A stretch of DNA of 7,663 nt from an uncultured Lentisphaeria bacterium. Lineage in GTDB: Bacteria > Verrucomicrobiota > Lentisphaeria > Victivallales > Victivallaceae. The notes beneath the pieces are model-generated. The model made no database searches. It saw only the letters and a program-made list of their open reading frames with translations, and was not told where the DNA came from. The DNA lies in the NCBI GenBank assembly GCA_903821255.1, contig CAIJKT010000513.1:1-7663 (forward strand). Reading direction: 5' to 3'. Numbering within the stretch: position 1 is the stretch's first letter; each line of letters begins with the position of its first letter. A program made the position numbers and the translations under genes. This document shows, in pieces, positions 1 to 6,352 of the stretch.

Positions 1-602
1 ATGGTAATGATGGCATGGGAGCCGATAGTCAGCATTTCGGCGGACGGGTTTTCATTCCTCCAGCGGGCTGACGGCACGAAGCCGGGGAAAATGCCGCCCA
101 TGAAGCAAAGTCGCATGGAAACGGCTTTGAGTTCGCCCAGTTCCCCGTGATTGATGGCTTCAATCAGTGTTTTGACCAGCGGACGCGTGTGATAACCGGC
201 AAGCATAAATCCGCGTTTGCCGCTCTCTTTTTCGGCCCGGCATATCTCCCGCGCCTGCTCCTGATTCATCGCCAGCGGCTTATCCGTGACCACATGCTTG
301 CCGGCCCGCAGCGCGGCGCAGATAATCTCCGCTTTTTTCGCCGGACAAACCATTACCGAAATAATCTCTATTGCCGGATCGTTGACCACATTGTGCCAGT
401 CGGCATGGAGCACCGCATTAAATTGGGCTGCATATTTTCCGGCTTCTTCCTCAAGTTTGCCGCCGTAACAGCCGGTGCCTAATTCATCGCTGCTGCAGAC
501 GGCTGTGACTTTTGCCGGTCCGTTTGCAGTCAGCAGCGCCTGTTCCAGACTGTGACAGCCGTAGACCCCGATCCCGATGACTCCGATATTATAAGATTGC
601 AT
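1..602 (-). CDS. Gfo/Idh/MocA-family oxidoreductase, partial (C-terminus beyond the left edge)
   Basis: The first 200 residues are visible; the gene runs off the left edge without a stop. A Rossmann dinucleotide-binding fold opens the protein, with an intact GxGxxG at G10, G12 and G15. The family's lysine motif follows as D107-K108-P109 inside GKHVVTDKPLA, where EKP or DKP is usual. This family uses NAD(P) to oxidise, reduce or epimerise sugars, inositols and related polyols in the cytoplasm. The region that normally reads D-x-G-x-H appears as T192-I-G-S-H196, so the histidine is kept and the aspartate is replaced by threonine. The ATG at 602 is chosen because GGAGA lies 6 nt upstream (609-613) and the Rossmann strand begins at once. 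It overlaps the end of the preceding oxidoreductase gene by 14 bp, which suggests translational coupling. The substrate cannot be read from the sequence. Confidence 0.9.
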   Translation of the reverse strand, partial: MQSYNIGVIGIGVYGCHSLEQALLTANGPAKVTAVCSSDELGTGCYGGKLEEEAGKYAAQFNAVLHADWHNVVNDPAIEIISVMVCPAKKAEIICAALRAGKHVVTDKPLAMNQEQAREICRAEKESGKRGFMLAGYHTRPLVKTLIEAINHGELGELKAVSMRLCFMGGIFPGFVPSARWRNENPSAEMLTIGSHAIIT

Positions 603-1659
603 TGAAATTCTCCAGTCCGATCGCTTGTTCGGTTTCTCCGCTTTCGCTGCCTCTGAGCAGGGCGTTCATCAGCGCCAGCGATTCATTGATGCGCGGTGAT
701 TGTTCGACGCCGGTGATGATTTGCATCGCATAGGCGTCTATTGCCAGCCGGAACGATTCGATGACGTCCTCTTCCGGGGACAATGCGATACTGACCATTT
801 TTAACGGTTCCGGCGGCTTTCCAGCCTGGTATAAAATCAGCTCGGAACTGCCGTAAACCTGCCTGATTTCACCTTTCGTGCCGATGATGGACCGCTGCAT
901 GCCGCCCGGCAGGCCGTCGCTCAGCAGCATGGTGTTGTATTCGAAGTTAAAAGTCACATTATTTTTCATGGGGAAAATTGCCGACCAGTAATTCGGGCCT
1001 TCGCCCAGGAAACTCGGTTCGCCGCAATCATTTTTAGCGGCGAACAATTGAACAGTATCCGGCAGTGATCCGGAATATAAAAAGGCTTCGTCCAGCCAAT
1101 GCATGGAGTTATGCAGCCAGACGCCGCCGCATTCCGCTTTCAGGTATCTGCTTTGCGGATCGCCGATGGAGAAGCGCCGTCCCCGGTAGTTGATGATGAT
1201 TTCCCGCAGCCGTCCGATGGCGCCGTCGTCAATATATCTCTTTATGGAACGGCAGAGACGGGTTTCACGGCAGTTAAGCAATACTTTAAGAGAACCGGCG
1301 GATTGTTTCGCCGCGGCAGCCAGTTTGAGCAGTTCATCGCGGTTCAGGCATGGCGGCTTCTGAAGCAGGACATGCTTTCCCGCCTGTAATGCCATTTCGG
1401 CATGCCGGAAATGGCACCAGTCCGGCGTGGCGATCTGGATCATTGCAATTTCCGGATCAGCCAGCATGGCGCTGTAATCAATATACGCCTTCAGACGGTA
1501 TTTCTGCGCATATTCAAAAACTCCGGGGTTCAGGTCGCAAAGCGCGACCGCTTCCACCAGTTTCGATTTCAAGGTGGCGGGGAGTTGATGGTTGGTGGCG
1601 ATATTCGGCTGTCCCGCACCCAGTATTCCGGTTTTGATGGTTCGTGTTGAGTCGGTCAT
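589..1659 (-). CDS. Gfo/Idh/MocA-family oxidoreductase, 356 aa
   Basis: A complete cytoplasmic NAD(P)-dependent oxidoreductase of usual family length. Residues 8 to about 125 form the Rossmann domain and the rest the alpha/beta substrate domain. Two family motifs are altered. The nucleotide loop reads G14-A-G16-Q-P-N19, lacking the third glycine. The lysine motif reads Q100-K101-P102 within GKHVLLQKP, where glutamate is usual. In the substrate domain, G178-G179 is followed by H183-N-S-M-H187 and D190; the usual D-x3-H has become H-x3-H. The lysine and the second histidine remain, so an enzyme is still likely, but with unusual chemistry or substrate. AGGA at 1665-1668, 5 nt before the ATG, supports the start. 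It follows the exported glycoside hydrolase after 83 bp and overlaps the next oxidoreductase by 14 bp, so the pair probably acts in sequence on one sugar. The substrate is unknown. Confidence 0.92.
   Translation of the reverse strand: MTDSTRTIKTGILGAGQPNIATNHQLPATLKSKLVEAVALCDLNPGVFEYAQKYRLKAYIDYSAMLADPEIAMIQIATPDWCHFRHAEMALQAGKHVLLQKPPCLNRDELLKLAAAAKQSAGSLKVLLNCRETRLCRSIKRYIDDGAIGRLREIIINYRGRRFSIGDPQSRYLKAECGGVWLHNSMHWLDEAFLYSGSLPDTVQLFAAKNDCGEPSFLGEGPNYWSAIFPMKNNVTFNFEYNTMLLSDGLPGGMQRSIIGTKGEIRQVYGSSELILYQAGKPPEPLKMVSIALSPEEDVIESFRLAIDAYAMQIITGVEQSPRINESLALMNALLRGSESGETEQAIGLENFNAIL
609..613 (-). promoter_or_regulatory. Ribosome binding site of the distal oxidoreductase, inside the preceding gene
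   Basis: GGAGA on the minus strand, 6 nt before the ATG at 602. It lies within the last codons of the upstream oxidoreductase gene, so ribosomes finishing that gene end at the start of the next. It fixes the start of the partial gene. Confidence 0.7.
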
Positions 1660-1742
1660 AATTTTCCTGTGTATTTATTTCATGGTCACTTTAAGTGCTG
1701 CTGTTTAAAAGTCAAGCCTCCGTGACGTGAATTCCGTTTTTG

Positions 1743-4082
1743 CTACCAGCTTGCCGCGGAGATTACGGTAAATCCGCTTTTCTGTCCTGCGGGCGAGACC
1801 GCCAGCACGAGCGAGGTCGGACAACTTTTTTCCGGCGTTTTGCGCCATTCGTAAACCACCATCGGATTGTATGCCGCGGGCAATGCGAAATCCTGGCTGG
1901 CTAACCAGCGGCGGAAATGGCCGTCTGGAAGCGGATTGAACTGCTGCAGGAAGTCGCCATTAAGCTGAAGCGTATAATTGGAATTGTCAGCATAGCGCAC
2001 AATGAATTTGCCCGGAGATTCGGTGTCGCTGATTTTGATGAAGCGGGCGCTGACCAGCACCGCCACCCCGTTGGCGCCGGACGGGATATCCGCCTTCAGT
2101 TCAACCGGCGCGTTAACGGCGGTTTCCTTGAGCGCCGCAAATTTCACCTGGGAGCCAATACTGAATTCGGCCCGCAAATAGATGCTTTTAGGACCGCTGA
2201 AGTCGTGAACGGAGATCACGCCGCCGTCAGGCGATATCGGCTGATTGCCGCCGTGGTGAGTGCCATGAGCAAATTTTTCAATCCTGCCATTGCGGAAAAC
2301 CCATTCCAGGCCGATTGAATTAGTCCGTGAGGATGTTCCGTAATTCGGGGTGTACAACATAGCCTGCCTGGTGCCGCGCGGCATGTCAACGCCGTCGAGT
2401 TTTACCCCGGCCGCCTGATTCTGCGGGTCCAGTACATAAACCGCGGTTCCGGCTTCGGCGGCAGCTTTGCGGACGTCTGCCGGAGCATTCAGGATGTTCA
2501 GGTCGCATTGTCCGGCGGCAATTGGTTTGTTTCCGGGAAAGAGCAATCCGCCTGCCGGCAGAGGCGCTCCGGCTTTCGATTCGCCGGTGTTGCCGGCGAC
2601 TCCGGTAAATTCAATTTCCCGGGTTGTCGCCGGAATGCGGTCCGGCCGGTTATTGAAATGCCGGTTGAAAACGGCTGCGGCCTGATATCCGGCGGTAAAA
2701 TCTTTATGTGCGGCATTCCAGGCGTATTCGGCGGTATGCACAAAACCGGTTGCGGTTTGCGCCGGTCCGTCCCAGGTAGTACCCAAAACCGTTCCGATCT
2801 TTAATTTGTTCGAGGCCTGAATCAATTGCCGGGTTCCGGGATGCGAATTCCACGGGCTGACCCATATTTCATTGCCTGCATTGATTAATGCTTCAAGTCC
2901 GCGGTAGGAATCAACCGGATCATAACACCAATAATTGACTACAAAATTTTTGTTCACGCTGTTGCGGACAGCGGCTGTATCTTTGCCGTTAGCCGGCTCG
3001 CCCGGACTGGCATCCGACGGAGCCAGCAGCATGTCGTGCCAGATTACCGGACGTATTTTGCGTGATGCGAAATATTCGGATGTTTTGTTCAGGAATTCGG
3101 CATAGAGTTCCGCCGGCTTGCGCCCGCTCTGCTCAGCAAGTTTGGCAAATGCCGCATTAGATTCGTCAGTGCCGATGTGAATATATTCCGGTTTGCCGAA
3201 GAGCTCGGATAATTCGTCAAGCACGGCAAAATATTTTGGATAAAATTCCGGTCTGGTAATATCCATTGCCACGCCGCGCCCTTTGGCGTCTTTAATCACA
3301 AATAACTGCGGAGCGCGACCCACATGTCCGACACTATTGATTGCCGGATAAACTTTCAAACCGCGAGCCCGGGCGTAATTAATTAACTCGCGCAATTCCT
3401 GCTTGCTCCAAGCCTTCGGGGGGGAAGCAAATTCCTTTGATTCAAAACAGCCGCCAAGCTCCATTACCACGAAGTTGTAGCCGAGCCGGGCCATCGTGTC
3501 AAGCGAGCGGCGTATAATCTCCTGCCTTACGGCGGCATCAAGTCCGGCGGAAAATGCCATTTGCAGCATCATGCCGCGCTGCGGGATATCCGGCCAGTCG
3601 GTGATTTTTAATTCCCGGCAGCTCAGCGAACCGTCCGGGTTCATTTTGACGAAGCTGCTGTCGAAGATAGCCAGCAGCCGCCCGACTGCACGATATCCGC
3701 CGTCGCTGCCTGAAACCGTTATGATAATCCGTTCAGGCATGAATTCAAGTTTATATGCTTCATCGCCATGTTTCAAGTCCTGATGTTTGAATTCAATAGT
3801 TACTCCCGGCGTACCGTTTTCCGCTGCGTTCCAGCCGAACAGCCGTTTCAGGTCAGATTTCAGCCAGTCAGCATAACCGTTCTCCGACGGGCGGTCATTG
3901 AGAATTTGAAACGGCGGTTTGATGACGATTGCTTCAGTGCCGATACTGAAATCCTTGGGTTGCGGCGTCAGTCCGAATGCCGCCATTTCCGCCGCGGAAT
4001 TCCCGGCCAGGACGCCATTGCCGATTCCCGTGAACGCCAGGGCGCATAACGCTGAATAAATGTTCTTTTTAGAAAATTTCAT
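1743..4082 (-). CDS. Exported glycoside hydrolase family 20-like protein (beta-N-acetylhexosaminidase-like), 779 aa
   Basis: Residues 1-26 form a signal peptide: a basic start (MKFSKK), a hydrophobic core and a likely cleavage after V24-L-A26. Residues about 38-165 resemble the small alpha/beta domain that precedes family-20 barrels. The barrel runs from R169-G170 to about residue 470. Its key match is H302-I-G-T-D306-E307, the family's HxGxDE motif, whose Asp-Glu pair serves substrate-assisted cleavage of terminal N-acetylhexosamines. Aromatic residues W348, W385, W407 and W437 fit the pocket-lining positions. Other motifs have drifted: the usual RGxMxD reads R169-G-M-M-L-Q174, and PEIDxPGH reads P246-A-I-N-S-V-G-H253. 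Residues about 480-779 look rich in beta strands and match no family I can name. Upstream of the ATG at 4082 only a weak A-rich sequence (AAAGAA) stands in for a Shine-Dalgarno. The stop is TAG. Hexosaminidase activity is probable but the changed motifs leave the exact substrate open. Confidence 0.85.
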   Translation of the reverse strand: MKFSKKNIYSALCALAFTGIGNGVLAGNSAAEMAAFGLTPQPKDFSIGTEAIVIKPPFQILNDRPSENGYADWLKSDLKRLFGWNAAENGTPGVTIEFKHQDLKHGDEAYKLEFMPERIIITVSGSDGGYRAVGRLLAIFDSSFVKMNPDGSLSCRELKITDWPDIPQRGMMLQMAFSAGLDAAVRQEIIRRSLDTMARLGYNFVVMELGGCFESKEFASPPKAWSKQELRELINYARARGLKVYPAINSVGHVGRAPQLFVIKDAKGRGVAMDITRPEFYPKYFAVLDELSELFGKPEYIHIGTDESNAAFAKLAEQSGRKPAELYAEFLNKTSEYFASRKIRPVIWHDMLLAPSDASPGEPANGKDTAAVRNSVNKNFVVNYWCYDPVDSYRGLEALINAGNEIWVSPWNSHPGTRQLIQASNKLKIGTVLGTTWDGPAQTATGFVHTAEYAWNAAHKDFTAGYQAAAVFNRHFNNRPDRIPATTREIEFTGVAGNTGESKAGAPLPAGGLLFPGNKPIAAGQCDLNILNAPADVRKAAAEAGTAVYVLDPQNQAAGVKLDGVDMPRGTRQAMLYTPNYGTSSRTNSIGLEWVFRNGRIEKFAHGTHHGGNQPISPDGGVISVHDFSGPKSIYLRAEFSIGSQVKFAALKETAVNAPVELKADIPSGANGVAVLVSARFIKISDTESPGKFIVRYADNSNYTLQLNGDFLQQFNPLPDGHFRRWLASQDFALPAAYNPMVVYEWRKTPEKSCPTSLVLAVSPAGQKSGFTVISAASW

Positions 4083-4143
4083 GATCTATTCTTTCAAAAT
4101 TGCAGATTCCATATGTCTTATCGCTATCCCATGCCGCTAATTT

Positions 4144-4911
4144 TTAATTTCCGGGCGTGTTATTCAGCATTTTATAGCCTTTCGCCGAGACATAAGCTTT
4201 AATATACTGGTTGGATGTGAAATCGGTTCTGTCATACTGGTTCAAACGGTCACCGGTGCTGTCTGCGACGTGACCGTCAACGAACGTCAAGTTGGCCCGT
4301 CCAAGATGCCGCTCGTAAATGCCGAGTACATCGGTGCCGGTCGGCCCCGCGCCGGTCCGGTAATAAGTGTCGCAACCGTAGAGCATGGGATTCGAATCGC
4401 CGGCGGGATAGGTTCCTTTCATGTTGATTGAATCGGCGAAGAGAACGAACCTGGAAGGATATTTGAACCTGGTGAGGCGGTAAAATATCTTGCGGTCAAT
4501 TCCGGCGACCTGAATGAAAACCGTATAAGGTTCGACTTCATTAGCCGCAATTGAGCCTGCTCCGAAGTTGCCGCTGCGGAACATCGCGTAAGTGGCATTG
4601 TAGCCGGTCTGTATCTTGGTGCTCGGACAGTACAGCGCTTTAAATTTGTCGCCGCCGACAGAGGCAAACATGGTGTCGCGCCAGTTGATATAGGCGGTAT
4701 TGGCGGCGTTACGTTCCTGATAGCAGACATAGTCGTTGAAATCCATCGCATACATCTGCGACATCTGCGAAACCTGCCTGAGATTGCCGCCGCAACTGGC
4801 GGCCCGTGATTTTTCACGGGCTTTGTTCAAGGCAGGCAGCAGCATGGCCGCGAGGATTGCGATGATGGCAATCACAACCAGGAGCTCGATAAGTGTGAAA
4901 TTCTTTTTCAT
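4144..4911 (-). CDS. Pseudopilin-like protein with prepilin N-terminus and H-X9-DG motif, 255 aa
   Basis: The N-terminus is a type IV prepilin / type II secretion pseudopilin signal: a short basic leader MKKN, then F5-T-L-I-E9 and a hydrophobic helix to about residue 27. Cleavage would fall between N4 and F5; the usual glycine at -1 is asparagine. E9 is the conserved fifth residue of the mature protein. Near the C-terminus H202 is followed after exactly nine residues by D212-G213, then H214-V, the H-X9-DG signature of a large pseudopilin-like group expanded in Lentisphaerota and Planctomycetes. The soluble domain has four cysteines (C40, C63, C95, C180). AAGGAGG at 4917-4923, 5 nt before the ATG, is the best ribosome site in the window and implies strong translation. 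It sits 61 bp after the regulator and 61 bp before the exported glycosidase. No other pilus or secretion genes are here. Its role is unknown; a surface or periplasmic one is inferred from the signal and context. Confidence 0.93.
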   Translation of the reverse strand: MKKNFTLIELLVVIAIIAILAAMLLPALNKAREKSRAASCGGNLRQVSQMSQMYAMDFNDYVCYQERNAANTAYINWRDTMFASVGGDKFKALYCPSTKIQTGYNATYAMFRSGNFGAGSIAANEVEPYTVFIQVAGIDRKIFYRLTRFKYPSRFVLFADSINMKGTYPAGDSNPMLYGCDTYYRTGAGPTGTDVLGIYERHLGRANLTFVDGHVADSTGDRLNQYDRTDFTSNQYIKAYVSAKGYKMLNNTPGN

Positions 4912-4916
4912 TTTTC

Positions 4917-4923
4917 CCTCCTT
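4917..4923 (-). promoter_or_regulatory. Strong ribosome binding site of the pseudopilin-like gene
   Basis: AAGGAGG, complementary to the 16S rRNA tail, 5 nt before the ATG at 4911. It contrasts with the weak site before the downstream glycoside hydrolase and suggests that the pseudopilin-like protein is made in greater amounts. Confidence 0.8.
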
Positions 4924-4942
4924 TAGAGGTTTGTTGTTTATG

Positions 4943-4970
4943 TTTCTATTAAAAATCGATAAATTCTCAA
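4943..4970 (-). promoter_or_regulatory. Possible weak promoter before the pseudopilin-like gene
   Basis: TTGAGA (4965-4970) and TAGAAA (4943-4948) are 16 bp apart on the minus strand in an AT-rich gap. Both boxes depart from consensus. If used, it would give the four downstream genes expression independent of the regulator promoter. Confidence 0.25.
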
Positions 4971-4972
4971 AT

Positions 4973-6109
4973 TCAAACCAGCATTGCCTCCTGGCGTAGT
5001 TGTCCCTGTCCCGTGTGCAGCTCGTCCGGCAAAATCAGGTCAGGCATCAGCCGCCGGATTTCAGTCGCCGTCTTGTTGCTGTTAAGCTGATTCAACATCA
5101 ATTCCGCTGCGGCCTGCCCGATTTCTCTTAACGGGCGCTTTATGACCAGATAATGTTTCATAAACTCATAATCATAATGCCGGGCAGGGTCAAAACCGGC
5201 AATAACCATGTCACTGGAAAACATCCCTGACTTCCGCAGTTTGCGGTATAATAAATATGCAAAGGTAATGTTGAAGGCGATAAAACAGCGGCAATCCGGA
5301 TGGCGGGAAAAAACTCTGTTGACGCCTTTGTCGATCAAATCCTCGATCGTCTGGAAAAAATCCGGTCCGCTGTGATCGAGCACTAACAGCGAATCATCAG
5401 ACGGCAGTCCGCAATATTCCAGACCGAGCCGGTAACCCATCAGCCGCTCTTTGCCGACAATATAGTCATCTTTGCCGAAATAGGCGATTTTATCGAACCC
5501 GCGGCCGGCGAGTTCCTGTACGGTTTTTACCACTCCGCCGGAATTGTCGGTGACAACCTGCGGCCCGTAAAAACCGGGCAGCGGCCGGTCCACGACAACT
5601 ACAGGAATACCATTTTCGGATAAACGCTGCGCGAAAACCAGACTCTGAGATTTGCTGCTGCCGAAGTGAATGCAGGGCGACAGCAGTATCCCTATGATGT
5701 TCTAGGTCTTTACTTTATTAATGATGAATTCGTAAGAGTTGGTGGTGGCTTCCAGAAATACATTGGTGAGCACCACGTTCCGGCTGAAAATATAATCCTG
5801 GAAGCCATGCAGCAATTCCGGTTCCACCGTCCCGGCCTGGGATACGAAAGCCAGCAGGATTTGAGAACTGGAGTTGCGTCCCTTGAGATGTTCAGGTTCC
5901 CGTCCCCGGATAAAAGTTCCGATTCCGTCTATTCTGGTGAGCAGTCCGTCTTCCACCAGCCGGCTGACCGCCTGATTGATCGGAAAACGGCTGATCGCCA
6001 ACTGCTGCGCCAGTACCGGTTCGGAAGGAATTTCCCCCGACGCGGCGGGATTGTCAATGAATTCCCGTTTTATATAATCTATTACCATCTGATATTTAAA
6101 TGTTCTCAT
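4973..6109 (-). pseudogene. GntR/LacI-type transcriptional regulator interrupted by one in-frame amber codon
   Basis: Read through its TAG at codon 136, this is a 378-codon protein of the AraR-like type, with a GntR winged helix-turn-helix fused to a LacI-type sugar-binding domain. Residues 1 to about 70 show the DNA-binding signature: IPSEPVLAQQLAISR, then GLLTRIDGIGTFIRG. The ligand domain spans both sides of the stop: LLAFVSQAG before it, and IIGILLSPC, GIPVVVVDRPLPG, FIAFN and VIAGFDPARH after it, all in the same frame. Such proteins normally repress sugar-use genes until a sugar binds. The ATG at 6109 is preferred over the one at 6145 because the predicted promoter would put transcription start near 6151, and AGG lies 5 nt upstream of 6109. 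The fragment before the stop (135 aa) keeps the DNA-binding domain but lacks most of the sensor and dimer surface. No other stop or frameshift is present, so the break is recent, an error or read through. Confidence 0.85.
5702..5704 (-). other. In-frame amber codon (TAG) in the regulator gene
   Basis: TAG falls between NKVKT and NIIGILLSPC. The reading frame after it continues without a gap: 36 sense codons join the stop to the GTG at 5593, and the sugar-binding domain goes on in register to the TGA at 4973. CAG (Gln) to TAG is a single transition, and several other sense codons are also one change away. I see no Shine-Dalgarno that would restart translation after the stop. Confidence 0.9.
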
Positions 6110-6157
6110 AACTGCCTGTTCAATATTTAATACAACCAAAAGCATCGTGTTGATAAT

Positions 6158-6186
6158 ATTCTAACATGTATTTACATGATTGTCAA
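6158..6186 (-). promoter_or_regulatory. Promoter of the regulator gene (sigma70 type)
   Basis: TTGACA (6181-6186) is a perfect -35 box, followed after exactly 17 bp by the -10 box TAGAAT (6158-6163). Transcription would start near 6151, leaving a leader of about 42 nt before the ATG at 6109. The spacer holds a palindrome, so a bound protein would block RNA polymerase. Confidence 0.8.
6165..6178. promoter_or_regulatory. Candidate operator in the regulator promoter (autoregulation)
   Basis: Perfect inverted repeat with arms CATGTA (6165-6170) and TACATG (6173-6178) and a 2-bp centre. It lies wholly between the -35 and -10 boxes of the regulator promoter. The string ACATGTATT (6164-6172) occurs again in the inverted repeat at the divergent promoter, suggesting that one protein binds both. 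The regulator next to it is the natural candidate; binding is inferred. Confidence 0.7.
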
Positions 6187-6260
6187 TAGCGGATTAATGC
6201 AACTAGCATCATTTTTAATTATTTTTCTGCATATTCCATTGTTTTTAGCAAAAACTCATC

Positions 6261-6289
6261 TTTACAAAGCAAGCATACGGAGTTATACT
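6261..6289 (+). promoter_or_regulatory. Promoter of the plus-strand glycoside hydrolase (sigma70 type)
   Basis: TTTACA (6261-6266) and TATACT (6284-6289), each one base from consensus, are separated by exactly 17 bp. Transcription would start near 6296, giving a leader of about 57 nt. The spacer contains an AAGCATAC half site and the start region a long inverted repeat. Confidence 0.78.
6271..6278 (+). repeat. Extra operator half site in the promoter spacer
   Basis: AAGCATAC repeats the left arm of the inverted repeat that starts at 6291, exactly 20 bp away, about two helical turns. It lies between the -35 and -10 boxes. It could be a secondary contact for the same regulator. Confidence 0.5.
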
Positions 6290-6290
6290 A

Positions 6291-6319
6291 AAGCATACAT
6301 GTATTAATGATGTATGCTT
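6291..6319. promoter_or_regulatory. Candidate operator over the transcription start of the plus-strand hydrolase
   Basis: Perfect 10-bp inverted repeat: AAGCATACAT (6291-6300) and ATGTATGCTT (6310-6319), with a 9-bp centre. A nested 10-bp palindrome, ATACATGTAT, occupies 6295-6304 and matches the core of the site at the regulator promoter. It begins 2 bp after the -10 box and covers the expected start of transcription, a classic repressor position. It is not followed by a T-run, so it does not look like a terminator. Confidence 0.75.
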
Positions 6320-6352
6320 GTTGAATAAAACTTTAAGGAATATTTAGACAAG

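Noticed and set aside
1660..1742. Promoter or terminator between the exported hydrolase and the oxidoreductase
   Set aside because: TTGACT at 1710-1715 has no acceptable -10 box at 16-18 bp, and the short CACTT/AAGTG repeat near 1686-1696 lacks a T-run, so neither is supported.
4083..4143. Terminator or promoter between the pseudopilin-like gene and the exported hydrolase
   Set aside because: I found no stable stem with a T-run and no matched -35/-10 pair in these 61 bp.
4917..4929. Small hairpin (CCTC/GAGG, 5-nt loop) that could hide the pseudopilin ribosome site
   Set aside because: The stem is only 4 bp, too weak to propose a control element without conservation data.
4973..5593. Stand-alone 206-residue sugar-binding protein starting at GTG 5593
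   Set aside because: The GTG has no Shine-Dalgarno, and the frame continues upstream through conserved ligand-domain sequence to the amber codon and the DNA-binding half. It is the second part of the regulator.
5666..6130. Plus-strand open frame of 154 codons opposite the regulator
   Set aside because: It lies antisense to well-recognised regulator sequence and its translation resembles no family I know. It is a shadow frame.
6107..6145. Longer regulator start at ATG 6145
   Set aside because: The predicted transcription start near 6151 would leave almost no leader and no ribosome site, and the 12 extra residues precede the normal winged-helix start.
6197..6209. Inverted repeat ATGC-N5-GCAT between the two promoters
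   Set aside because: The 4-bp arms are likely by chance and it lacks the ACATGT core of the two operators.
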